From Acidobacteriaceae bacterium (lineage in GTDB: Bacteria > Acidobacteriota > Terriglobia > Terriglobales > Acidobacteriaceae), in assembly GCA_003134995.1 (NCBI GenBank), contig PLDC01000025.1:244882-308881 (forward strand): DNA of 64,000 bases, written 5' to 3'. The first letter of the stretch is position 1. Every line of letters begins with the position of its first letter. The notes beneath the pieces are model-generated. The model was not told the origin of the DNA, searched no databases, and was given only the letters and a program-made list of their open reading frames with translations. The position numbers and the translations under genes are program-made. Below are positions 26,442 through 34,261 of this stretch, in pieces.

Positions 26442-27829
26442 TGCGGACCCTTGTCTGGAAGATCTTCGTTTCGTTCTGGATCGTTCAGGCTCTCTTCTTT
26501 TCAATGGTCGCGATTTTGTATGGAACGTTCCGAGGGCAGCCCCCCGGTCTGTACGCCGCAACAGGCATAGTTGCGTTTTGCGAACGAAACGCAGTGCAAA
26601 CGTACGAACGATCTGGAAGTGCGGCGCTCGATGCCTATTTGTCAGATCTTCAGCTCTCTTCCGGGATACAGATGTTTATCGTCGATTTCCGCGGAAACGA
26701 ACTTTCGACCAAACCCATCCCTAAGGAACAGATGGTTCTGCTGAAACGTGTGCTGCAAAATGGAAAGCCGGAATATCTGGACGGGAGTCCTGGGCTGATA
26801 ATGGCCGAACCGATAGTGAGAAGTGTAAGAGATGGATATGCAGTTGCTGTGATTCTGCCGCGTGGCATTCCCGGTCCCGAACGCTCGGTTGCGCATCTTC
26901 TGCGCGATCTCGCTCTAGGAATTTTAATCTCAGGTATCGTCTGTTTTATGCTGGCTCGTTATCTGACAGCACCAATTAGCCGTTTGCGGGTAGCTGCTCA
27001 ACAAATCTCTAAAGGGAATCTTGCGGCGCGAGCCGGGAAGCCTACCGATAATCGGGGAGATGAGATCGGCCACTTGGTTGGCGACTTCGACCGGATGGCT
27101 GCGCAGTTGGAATCCCTAGTCCATGCGCAGAAACGTCTGATCAGTGACGTTTCTCATGAACTGCGTTCACCGCTGACGCGGATGAACTTGGCGTTGGAGC
27201 TGATACGTAAGGTCGACCATCCTGGAGTCGCAACCGCGATTGAACGTCTAGAACGGGAAACGGACCGATTGAATGTAATGATCGGCAAGCTTCTCGTGCT
27301 TTCGCGATTTGAGGCTGAAGGTCAGATCGTTGAAAAAGCGGACTTGCCATTGCAGGATCTCCTTCGTGAGGTCGTAACCGATGCCGATTACGAAGCCCGA
27401 AACCTACAGCGGCGAGTCGTTTTGCGAGAAGTGGAACCCTGCCAGGTCTACGGCAATGCTGAGATGCTTCGAAGCGCGCTCGAGAATGTGATTCGCAATG
27501 CCATTCGGTACACCGCAATAGGAAGCGATATTGACGTCTTATTATCGATTCGAACGGCACATGAGGGGAGCGTGGCTCAGATCAAAGTGCGAGATCATGG
27601 TCCTGGCGTCCCTTCGATATCTCTGGAAGACCTATTCCGACCGTTTTACCGTCTCGACGATTCCCGCGAACGCAAGACTGGAGGGGTGGGGCTGGGCCTG
27701 GCCATTGCCAAACAGGCTGTAGTCCTTCACGGCGGAGAGGTCAGAGCGGTAAATGTACCGGGCGGGGGGCTTGAAGTACAATTCACCCTACCAGTAGTTT
27801 TTTCCAGTCAATCGGTAAGCAAACTGTAA
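26441..27829 (+). CDS. CpxA-like sensor histidine kinase
   Basis: A 462-residue inner-membrane kinase, translationally coupled to the regulator. Membrane helix 1 (about 7-28), a periplasmic sensor (about 30-152), membrane helix 2 (about 155-174), HAMP (about 175-228), HisKA with phospho-accepting H239 in SDVSHELRSPLTRMNL, and HATPase_c with the N box ENVIRNAIRY, G1 DHGPGVP, F box LFRPFYRLDD and G2 GGVGLGLAIAKQ. Spacing and the wording of the H and F boxes resemble CpxA. It probably senses envelope damage, with the Spy/CpxP-like protein as a candidate periplasmic modulator (inferred). The last codons lie in an 11-bp tandem repeat. Confidence 0.92.
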   Translation: MRTLVWKIFVSFWIVQALFFSMVAILYGTFRGQPPGLYAATGIVAFCERNAVQTYERSGSAALDAYLSDLQLSSGIQMFIVDFRGNELSTKPIPKEQMVLLKRVLQNGKPEYLDGSPGLIMAEPIVRSVRDGYAVAVILPRGIPGPERSVAHLLRDLALGILISGIVCFMLARYLTAPISRLRVAAQQISKGNLAARAGKPTDNRGDEIGHLVGDFDRMAAQLESLVHAQKRLISDVSHELRSPLTRMNLALELIRKVDHPGVATAIERLERETDRLNVMIGKLLVLSRFEAEGQIVEKADLPLQDLLREVVTDADYEARNLQRRVVLREVEPCQVYGNAEMLRSALENVIRNAIRYTAIGSDIDVLLSIRTAHEGSVAQIKVRDHGPGVPSISLEDLFRPFYRLDDSRERKTGGVGLGLAIAKQAVVLHGGEVRAVNVPGGGLEVQFTLPVVFSSQSVSKL

Positions 27830-27841
27830 GCAAACTGTAGA
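27815..27841. repeat. 11-bp tandem repeat at end of kinase gene
   Basis: GTAAGCAAACT is repeated twice in tandem (27815, 27826), followed by GTAGA at 27837. It spans the kinase stop codon. The period and GTAAG words resemble the CpxR-type boxes, but no minus-strand gene starts nearby. Confidence 0.6.
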
Positions 27842-28084
27842 CCATACAGCCAAACTGATTCGAGCGGCAGCGTTCGAATCAAGAGTCCTACCGCTGTTCA
27901 TTCTGGCTGCAGCAACTTCGATTTCTTACTCGCGTGCGTCAAGCACGAAAGTTTTCTCATACTCAAATCGAGGCAGGGCGGCATTCCTAGCATAGAGCCT
28001 GCGGTCTCACCGGATTGCGCGCCATCTCTTAAACGTCGCGCCGCCGTGTCCTGACCGCCCCAATCGTCGTTTCCGGCCACATTC
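27842..28084. other. intergenic region between convergent genes
   Basis: No gene supported. A 7-bp hairpin, GATTCGA (27857) with TCGAATC (27874-27880), lacks a U-run and could be a weak terminator for the kinase gene. Confidence 0.3.
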
Positions 28085-28504
28085 TTATCGCGGCCTCGCT
28101 AGGCTAGCCACGATCTCCTGTTTTAGTGGGTCCCCGAGATGCGCTATTTCCATCTCGCGCCTACTTTCCGGTAATTGACTGCCGACGTCATAACCCTGTC
28201 TCCAAATCTGCCACAAGAAATAATGGTTCCCATATACATGAAACACGAGCTTGGTTTCATGGCTATCGTTTCCCGAGGCACACAAACAAGGAGTAATGAA
28301 AATTGCTTGCGTTGAGTCTGACCCCCGCAAGAGGAGTGTCGACCCATTCATGGTGATTGGAGTTATCGTGTATTGGCCCGCACGCAATGTCGTATTGCCG
28401 ACAACGAAATCGAACGGGATATTCCCTGCGAATCCCACCGATTGGGCTCGGGCCCCGGCAACGATGAATAAACTCGCCAGAACAACCAGCACATATCTGT
28501 TCAC
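28085..28504 (-). CDS. small secreted protein, unknown function
   Basis: A 139-residue exported protein. GTG 28504 follows AAGGAG five bases upstream. A signal peptide (about 1-20, VLVVLASLFIVAGARAQ) is followed by a beta-rich mature domain: FDFVVGNTTLRAGQYTITP and TKLVFHVYGNHYFLWQIWR. This motif pattern (IPFDFVVGNTxLPAGxYxI) belongs to a family of small secreted proteins common in Acidobacteriota with no assigned activity. A weak GTAAA box lies 75 bases upstream. Confidence 0.78.
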   Translation of the reverse strand: MNRYVLVVLASLFIVAGARAQSVGFAGNIPFDFVVGNTTLRAGQYTITPITMNGSTLLLRGSDSTQAIFITPCLCASGNDSHETKLVFHVYGNHYFLWQIWRQGYDVGSQLPESRREMEIAHLGDPLKQEIVASLARPR

Positions 28505-28579
28505 AGAATCTCCTTTTGTAGACGATCTCGCGATCCGAACTTCCTACATCTCAGAGACGTGAATTAAAGACTCTTATGC

Positions 28580-28606
28580 GTAAAGACTCGTTCCTAGTTT
28601 GGTTAA
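28580..28606 (-). promoter_or_regulatory. weak CpxR-type box 9, small secreted protein gene
   Basis: GTAAA (28580) and GTTAA (28602) are 22 bp apart on the plus strand; the middle word (TTCCT at 28591) is degenerate. Orientation fits the minus-strand gene starting at 28504. Confidence 0.45.
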
Positions 28607-28732
28607 GTATTTGTGGTCCGAGTGTGAAGTGCCAATTGGGTTGGCATGGGCAGCAACTTGACTTTGAGACCTTCGCTTTGTTTTCGCGATGACTTCATCT
28701 CGATTGGTCTGAGAGAAAGATTGTGACAAATC

Positions 28733-28759
28733 TTTACTCACAGCTTGCAAACACTTTAC
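28733..28759 (+). promoter_or_regulatory. CpxR-type box 10, receiver gene 28815
   Basis: TTTAC (28733), CTTGC (28744) and TTTAC (28755) in 11-bp register, ending 55 bases before the ATG at 28815. Confidence 0.7.
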
Positions 28760-28814
28760 TGACAGAGCATCACACTTACGTTAAGGTCGCAAAGAGCAAT
28801 AAGGACGGAGGCAT

Positions 28815-29252
28815 ATGAAAGGCGCAACAGATCAAGTCGATGCACTCGGCAGTTTTGCCTACACGAGAGAAGACTGCCGGTTGAGGGTGATACTGGCGGA
28901 CGGCTCGGTCGAATGTATGGACACTATATTAGCGCTGCTTGAGTTGCATAGCGTCGTCGATTTGATTGGCCGCGCCGCCGACTTTGAAGAGACGATCGAG
29001 TTAGTGGTCAATCACCAACCGGATCTCGTGCTTGTGGATCTTGATATACCTTTAGTCAATCTGGTCATTCCGGCCATAATTCTGTGTAGGTGCGCAGCCT
29101 TAAAGGTTGTAGGGCTCTCCCAAGGCGTCTTTCCCTCGCACGCAAACGATCCCTTGATGGCCGTCGATGCTCTCATTCACAAGCAGGATTTGTGCCATGA
29201 CTTATTGCCGGTTATTAGTGCGCTCTATGGCCGACCGAAGTGGGAAGGCTGA
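28815..29252 (+). CDS. receiver-domain protein (divergent stand-alone REC)
   Basis: A 145-residue protein; GGAGG is four bases before the ATG. A single receiver-like domain (about 22-140): RVILADGSVECM, phospho-acceptor Asp in LVLVDLDIPLVNL, and a Lys in ALIHKQDL. The N-terminal acidic pair is reduced to one Asp (ADGS), so phosphorylation chemistry may be weak. No output domain. It is the last gene before attR and the third receiver-only protein in the island. Confidence 0.75.
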   Translation: MKGATDQVDALGSFAYTREDCRLRVILADGSVECMDTILALLELHSVVDLIGRAADFEETIELVVNHQPDLVLVDLDIPLVNLVIPAIILCRCAALKVVGLSQGVFPSHANDPLMAVDALIHKQDLCHDLLPVISALYGRPKWEG

Positions 29253-29566
29253 CGGCATAACATATGTGACGGGCCACGCGCCACAACGTTTGCCGTTCCT
29301 ATTCTTCGCAGAGCATCGTTGGGACATCGTTCAACTCCTCGCCATTTACCGTTTCTCACTGTTCAACGGCAGGGGTGGCCTGTCTACATCACGTGCCGGT
29401 CATAGCAGCTTGTTCCCGTGTCTACATCACGACGCGAAGGAGTCTGCAAGAAACTCAATCGTGGTACACATCGTGGTACACAATAGCTTCGCCTAGAGCG
29501 TACTTCCAATGACTTACAATGCCGTCCGTGTTCTCTAAGTTGTTGAAAATGCTTGTTAATCTTTCA
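29253..29566. other. island right end: paired repeats next to attR, no gene
   Basis: TGTCTACATCACG occurs at 29381-29393 and 29419-29431 (38 bp apart), and ATCGTGGTACAC is repeated in perfect tandem at 29458-29481. Such paired repeats near an att core resemble integrase arm-type sites. No coding region supported. Confidence 0.5.
29458..29481. repeat. 12-bp perfect tandem repeat near attR
   Basis: ATCGTGGTACAC twice without a gap, 86 bases inside attR; candidate integrase or excisionase binding sites. Confidence 0.6.
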
Positions 29567-29611
29567 CTGTCACGGCAGAGGCCGCGGGTTCGAGTCCCGT
29601 CGTCCCCGCCA
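29567..29611 (+). repeat. attR: duplicate of tRNA-Asp 3' end
   Basis: Exact 45-bp copy of 7992-8036 without the 5' half of a tRNA gene, so it is not a functional tRNA. It marks the right boundary of the island. Confidence 0.92.
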
Positions 29612-29814
29612 CTCTTTTCCTTCGCCTGCGCGTAGAGAAGGACGGCCGCTTTTGTGACGTTGTCGGCCTGGAAACCAGCGGCTTTTATTCCCGCCGACGC
29701 ATTTAGTACTTTTTCTCTCGCATTATTCACTGTGCCGAGTCGCAGCGCCTCACATTCTCGCGTGGTTGTGTTCGAGCGCGATACACTTCGCATTGCGCTG
29801 AATTGGGGAGTCCT

Positions 29815-31650
29815 ATGTTCAAACTTTTTCGCCGTTTGTTGCAGTCTATTTTTTGTGTGGTGTTTCTCGTGGTGGTTGGTGGTGGGCAGGTCGCGCCTCT
29901 CATCACCAATATCAGTGGCCGTCACAGTACTAGCCTTGATGGCCCGTGGCACGCGATTGTCGATCCCTACGACACTGGGGCCTTCGATTACCACGGCCGG
30001 CCGCTGACCGATCACAGTGCCTTCTTCAAGAACCATAAGCCTGAATCGAAGTCCGAGTTGGTCGAGTACGATTTTGATAGCTCGGCGACGCTTCAGGTGC
30101 CCGGCGATTGGAACACGCAACGCGAGTCGCTCTTGTTCTATGAAGGGAGCGTCTGGTACGAACGGTCTTTCGATTACGCCAGACCGGCTGGGAGAAGATT
30201 GTTTCTGCACTTTGATGCCGCCAATTATCTGGCTACCGTGTATTTGAATGGAGAGGAACTTGGCCGGCACGAGGGCGGTTTTACTCCGTTCGATTTCGAA
30301 GTTACTGACCGGGTTCGACCGCGCAATAATTTTGTAGTCGTCAGAGTCGACAACACACGCCGAGCCGACCAGGTTCCAGCAGTTTTGACGGACTGGTGGA
30401 ATTACGGAGGGATTACGCGCCCGGTGACGTTAGTCGATGTGCCTGAGACGTTTGTTCAAGACTACTTTATTCAACTTGAAAAAGGATCGACGCGGCGAAT
30501 CAACGGCTGGTTGCAACTTAACGGACCCCAGCTTCAGCAGAAAGTGACAATCCGGATTCCGGAAGCCGGATTAAGCAAAACATTTCAGACGAATTCCAAA
30601 GGGCGCGGAGAATTTTCTTTTGACGCCGATTTGACGCTTTGGTCGCCAGAAAATCCAAAGCTTTACGATGTTGCGATTGCAAGCGAGAGCGAGGAAGTCG
30701 CAGATCGCATGGGGTTCCGATCCATTGAGGTGCGGCGCACAAAGATATTGCTCAATGGGAAACCGATTTTCCTACGCGGAATCAATCTTCACGAAGAAGC
30801 TCCATTGCGACCGGGCCGGGCATGGAGCGAAGACGATGCGCGAACGCTCTTGAGTTGGGCGAAGGACCTCGGTTGCAACTTCGTCAGGTTGGCTCATTAT
30901 CCCCACAGCGAAGCGATGTTGCGCATGGCAGATCAGATGGGAATCATGGTGTGGGGTGAAGTGCCGGTTTACTGGGTTATCGAATGGGAAAATCCTGCAG
31001 CGCTGCGCAATGCTGAAACTCAATTGAGTGAGATGATGACTCGGGATCACAATCGAGCGTCGCTCATTATCTATTCTGTCGCGAATGAGACGCCGATCAG
31101 CGGCGCGCGAAATACCTTCTTGGAGCGCCTCATTCAGGATGCTCACTCATCGGACCCCACTCGACTGGTTTCTGCCGCGCTGCAGGCTCACGAGGGCGTG
31201 GAGGGGAATCACATCACCATGCGCATAAGCGATCCGGTCGCGAGCGACCTCGATGTCGTTGGGATCAACGAATATATCGGCTGGTATTCGCATCTGCCCG
31301 CGGACGCGGACACTGCGGAATGGAAATCAGACTACGTTAAGCCGCTGATCATGAGTGAATTCGGAGGCGACGCGCTCTTTGGATATCACGGCGATGCGCT
31401 AACCCGTTGGACTGAGGAGTATCAGGAGAGCTTTTACCAGCACCAGATCACGATGCTGAAGCGCATTCCGTTCCTGAGTGGAACTGCGCCGTGGGTACTT
31501 AAAGATTTTCGCAGTCCGCGGCGCATGCTGCCGCACTTTGAAGATTATTTCAACCGGAAAGGCTTGATCACGGATCACGGCGAGAAGAAGAAAGCGTTCT
31601 TTGTACTGCGGGAGTATTACCGCGAGCAGCAAGCGCGTGAAGCACATTGA
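29815..31650 (+). CDS. GH2 glycoside hydrolase (beta-galactosidase/beta-glucuronidase-like)
   Basis: A 611-residue secreted enzyme. ATG 29815 follows GGGGAG. Signal peptide about 1-27. Jelly-roll sugar-binding domain (about 40-215: WYERSFDYAR, LHFDAANYLATVYLNG), Ig-like domain (about 220-310) and TIM barrel (about 315-605). The acid/base Glu is in IIYSVANETP and the nucleophile Glu in PLIMSEFGG; NFVRLAHYPHSEAML is typical of GH2. Size and ESR-type layout are closest to beta-glucuronidases, but the substrate cannot be fixed from sequence. It is the first chromosomal gene right of the island and convergent with the gluconate genes. Confidence 0.88.
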   Translation: MFKLFRRLLQSIFCVVFLVVVGGGQVAPLITNISGRHSTSLDGPWHAIVDPYDTGAFDYHGRPLTDHSAFFKNHKPESKSELVEYDFDSSATLQVPGDWNTQRESLLFYEGSVWYERSFDYARPAGRRLFLHFDAANYLATVYLNGEELGRHEGGFTPFDFEVTDRVRPRNNFVVVRVDNTRRADQVPAVLTDWWNYGGITRPVTLVDVPETFVQDYFIQLEKGSTRRINGWLQLNGPQLQQKVTIRIPEAGLSKTFQTNSKGRGEFSFDADLTLWSPENPKLYDVAIASESEEVADRMGFRSIEVRRTKILLNGKPIFLRGINLHEEAPLRPGRAWSEDDARTLLSWAKDLGCNFVRLAHYPHSEAMLRMADQMGIMVWGEVPVYWVIEWENPAALRNAETQLSEMMTRDHNRASLIIYSVANETPISGARNTFLERLIQDAHSSDPTRLVSAALQAHEGVEGNHITMRISDPVASDLDVVGINEYIGWYSHLPADADTAEWKSDYVKPLIMSEFGGDALFGYHGDALTRWTEEYQESFYQHQITMLKRIPFLSGTAPWVLKDFRSPRRMLPHFEDYFNRKGLITDHGEKKKAFFVLREYYREQQAREAH

Positions 31651-31659
31651 TCGCTGCTG

Positions 31660-32436
31660 CTACTGGTTCACGCCGCTGGCTAGAAAGCCTCCGTCGACTA
31701 CGAGGGTTTGCCCTGTAACGAAAGATGCGGCATCGGAGCAGAGGTAAACCGCGGCTCCGACGAGTTCTTCAGTCTTGCCGAAGCGGCCCATGGGCGTTCG
31801 GCTCAGTAGTTCCTGGCCACGCGGTGTGTTGTCCAGCAGGTCTGCATTCAGGGCGGTGCGGAAGACGCCGGGCGCGATGGCATTCACGGTCACCCCTTTC
31901 TTCGACCACTCCACGGCGAGTGAGCGCGTGAGCGAGACAACTGCTGACTTGCTGGCGGCATAGGCGGCGACTTGGTTGAGCGCAACGAAGCTGTTCAGAG
32001 AAGCGATGTTCACAATGCGGCCGTAGCCGCGCTCAAGCATGGGCTTGCCGAAGATCTGGCAGGCGCGCAGCGTGCCGGTGAGGTTCGTGTCGAGAACGTC
32101 GGCCCATTCTTTCTCGGGCATGTTGAGAGTGGGCGTGCGCTTAATGATTCCGGCGCAGTTGACGAGGATGTCGACTTTGCCGAAGCTCTGGAGTGAAGCT
32201 GCTAATAGCTGTTCGAGCGAAGCGCGGCTGCACACATCCGCGCGGAGGCGTAAAGTCTTGCGTCCGCGCCGCTCGATCTCGGTAGCAGTTTCATCGACTT
32301 GTTCCTGGCGTCGCGCAGACGCGATGACGTCGGCTCCGGCGTCGGCGAGGCCGAGGCTCAGAGTGCGGCCGATTCCGGAGGTGCCTCCGATCACAACGGC
32401 AGTTTTGCCTTCCAGGCTGAAGATGTTCGTCGTCAT
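31660..32436 (-). CDS. SDR-family dehydrogenase, gluconate 5-dehydrogenase / KduD type
   Basis: A 258-residue classical short-chain dehydrogenase/reductase: NAD(P)-binding GGTSGIGRTLS, NNAG-equivalent LVNCAGI, catalytic Ser in NIASLNSF, YxxxK in YAASKSAV, and the C-terminal VTGQTLVVDGGF. The closest known group is gluconate 5-dehydrogenase/2-deoxy-gluconate 3-dehydrogenase. Gluconokinase ends two bases upstream and a LarA-like epimerase precedes that, which supports keto-gluconate/gluconate interconversion in the cytoplasm. Last gene of the long minus-strand operon. Confidence 0.85.
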   Translation of the reverse strand: MTTNIFSLEGKTAVVIGGTSGIGRTLSLGLADAGADVIASARRQEQVDETATEIERRGRKTLRLRADVCSRASLEQLLAASLQSFGKVDILVNCAGIIKRTPTLNMPEKEWADVLDTNLTGTLRACQIFGKPMLERGYGRIVNIASLNSFVALNQVAAYAASKSAVVSLTRSLAVEWSKKGVTVNAIAPGVFRTALNADLLDNTPRGQELLSRTPMGRFGKTEELVGAAVYLCSDAASFVTGQTLVVDGGFLASGVNQ

Positions 32437-32438
32437 TA

Positions 32439-32963
32439 TTATTGTCTCTCCGCCGCTGAGGTGAGCACGCCTGCCTCGCGCAGCCGTGAAAGTATCTCTT
32501 CGACCGCTTCCTTCGGACTTCCGTCAACGCTAACTGACCAAGCGTCGGATGGCGGTTCTAGCGTCGCCAATTGGCTATCGAGCAGGTCGGGGTTCATGTA
32601 CGGATGATGGCGTGCGTTCATGCGTTCTCTGATCAGAGCGGAAGGTGCATACAAATAAATAAAACGTAATTCGTTGTTTGCAAAGCAGGCGCTCAGCAGG
32701 TCCCGATATTGTTGTTTCAGCGCCGAGCAGGCAAAGATGGCATGCTCGCTTTGTTGTTGATATTGCAACATGCGCTCATGCACGGCGTTGAGCCACGGTT
32801 TTCGGTCGGCATCGGTCAGTGGAATTCCGGCCGCCATTTTCCGCCGATTTTCTTCGGAATGATAATCGTCAGCATCTTCGAACTTCCATCCGGTGCGAGT
32901 GGCCAGCAACTTGCCGATGGTCGTCTTGCCGACGCCGCTCACACCCATCAAGACAACGATCAT
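32439..32963 (-). CDS. gntK: gluconokinase, GntK type
   Basis: A 174-residue kinase that phosphorylates D-gluconate to 6-phosphogluconate. ATG 32963 overlaps the TGA of the upstream gene (ATGA), implying coupled translation. P-loop GVSGVGKTTIGK (about 8-19), then FEDADDYHSEENRRKM, GIPLTDADRKPWL and FACSALKQQYRD, all typical of the GntK/IdnK family; length matches the usual 165-180. Feeds carbon to the Entner-Doudoroff or pentose-phosphate route. Confidence 0.93.
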   Translation of the reverse strand: MIVVLMGVSGVGKTTIGKLLATRTGWKFEDADDYHSEENRRKMAAGIPLTDADRKPWLNAVHERMLQYQQQSEHAIFACSALKQQYRDLLSACFANNELRFIYLYAPSALIRERMNARHHPYMNPDLLDSQLATLEPPSDAWSVSVDGSPKEAVEEILSRLREAGVLTSAAERQ

Positions 32964-34237
32964 GAATTGCGCTCCAGCAACTTGTCGCGGTAAGCCCACA
33001 ATCCCAGCCCTGGATTTGGAATGAAAAAGATCTCCTCGCCGTCGACATTGTTGTAGCCGTGGTGAAGCGCGTCCGGATTGTAGCGCTTCAGCATAGTGTC
33101 CAAATCTCCGAACTCAAAGCCCACGCTTTCAACCTCTTCTTTGCTGAGCTGGCCGGGACACCACGTGATTTTGAAACGACCTTCGGAGGAGCCATGGATG
33201 AGATGAGCAGCCGCGCTCAGATCACTAGCGAGATCCGCATTCGCACTCACAGCTGCTAGCGTGGCCGGCGTTCCGCGATAGCCGTATTTGCGGATCAGCG
33301 CGTCAATGGCGCGGTCTTCGCCGAATTCTTTTACGCCTGGTGCGAGAATGATCAGCTCCGCATCATCGGCCAACGCCATGCGCGTGCGGTAGACCGCTTT
33401 GTTGCCGATCCATGTGCTGTGAAATTCGTGCGGATCGAGATAGACGACGGCCTTGCGGATGGGCGCGTCGAGTATTTCGAAGTTCACTTTCAAGCTGAGT
33501 TCGGCGGCGCGATGAAAGCACTCAGCATCATCGCCGATGAAAAGACCGCGCACCGCAAGGCCATTCTCGGCGCGACCGATGACTGTGAGCACGTAGACAA
33601 GCCGCAGATTCCGCAAGAAACGATCTGCCGCGTAGTTAAGCACACTGCGAACGGGATTTTCGGCGCGGCCCATGATGCGCTCCATGCCGTACACCGCGCC
33701 AAGGTAGTGGCTGCGATTGATCGAGTCGCGGCCTCCCGTGCCGACAAGAATATTTTTGTTGTAGTTGGCCATGCCGATGACTTCATGGGGTACGACCTGG
33801 CCGATAGAAAGAATAAGATCAAAGTTTCCCCGCGTGACGAGGCGGTTAACCTGCGCTGGCCACGCATAATTCAGCTTGCCTTCCGACTGTTCGCGGATGA
33901 ACTCGGCTGGAACCTCGCCGAGAGTTTCGACATCGGTCCGCCAGTTGTGGACGTGGAAAAGCTGTTGCGGCATGGCGCCGAACATTCGCGTGATCTGCTC
34001 GGGCCGCATGGGAGCGTGCGTGCCGAGAGCGGGAAGCACGGCCTGGAGCCGGTCGCCGTAATACTCCCACGCGTAGCGCGTTAGATCGCCGGCACGGGAG
34101 TGCAAGCGGCTGTGGTCGGGCGGCACGATGAGTACGCGATTCCGCTCTCCTAGCTTCGCCAGACTCTCCGCAAGAAGCTCTTGCAACTGAGGAAGCAGAT
34201 CGCTGTCGATGCCGCCGATGGCGCAGTAGAGGCTCAT
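32960..34237 (-). CDS. LarA-like (DUF2088) nickel-dependent racemase/epimerase, possible gluconate 2-epimerase
   Basis: A 425-residue LarA-superfamily protein. VLIVPPDHSRLHSRAG (about 39-54) and LSIGQVVPHEVIGMANYNKN (about 143-162) hold the His and Lys positions that in LarA attach or assist the nickel-pincer nucleotide; GTGGRDSINRSHYLG follows. LarA homologues include lactate, malate and other 2-hydroxyacid racemases and a D-gluconate 2-epimerase. Direct coupling to gluconokinase and an SDR makes an aldonate epimerase the best inference. The cofactor genes larB, larC and larE are not in the window. Upstream GH gene ends 24 bases away. Confidence 0.78.
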   Translation of the reverse strand: MSLYCAIGGIDSDLLPQLQELLAESLAKLGERNRVLIVPPDHSRLHSRAGDLTRYAWEYYGDRLQAVLPALGTHAPMRPEQITRMFGAMPQQLFHVHNWRTDVETLGEVPAEFIREQSEGKLNYAWPAQVNRLVTRGNFDLILSIGQVVPHEVIGMANYNKNILVGTGGRDSINRSHYLGAVYGMERIMGRAENPVRSVLNYAADRFLRNLRLVYVLTVIGRAENGLAVRGLFIGDDAECFHRAAELSLKVNFEILDAPIRKAVVYLDPHEFHSTWIGNKAVYRTRMALADDAELIILAPGVKEFGEDRAIDALIRKYGYRGTPATLAAVSANADLASDLSAAAHLIHGSSEGRFKITWCPGQLSKEEVESVGFEFGDLDTMLKRYNPDALHHGYNNVDGEEIFFIPNPGLGLWAYRDKLLERNS

Positions 34238-34261
34238 ACCGTGAATTCCACTTTAAATGAT

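Larger units (their letters stand above)
8037..29611. mobile_element. tRNA-Asp-integrated genomic island, about 21.6 kb
   Basis: The island is bounded by exact 45-bp repeats (7992-8036 and 29567-29611) and carries a tyrosine integrase and an excisionase-like protein at the tRNA end. It contains no recognisable conjugation, replication or phage structural genes, so it is a passive integrative island or a satellite. Cargo: GNAT-like protein, DUF4397 remnant, MacAB-TolC-type efflux, Spy/CpxP-like protein, S53 protease, secretin, three receiver-only proteins, a CpxR/CpxA-like pair and several small proteins. Most cargo promoters share 11-bp-spaced GTAAA/TTTAC words, so the cargo looks like one co-regulated unit. 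Confidence 0.9.

Noticed and set aside
27815-27841. GTAAGCAAACT repeats as an eleventh CpxR-type box
   Set aside because: The 11-bp period fits, but it overlaps the kinase 3' end and no gene starts downstream in the matching orientation. Kept only as a repeat.
29567-29611. Second tRNA-Asp gene
   Set aside because: Only the 3' half is present; upstream bases cannot form the acceptor, D or anticodon stems.
29455-30270. Long minus-strand open frame at the island's right end
   Set aside because: It translates the attR tRNA remnant (giving the well-known false GGDDGTRTR string) and runs antisense to the GH2 start; no ribosome site or family features.
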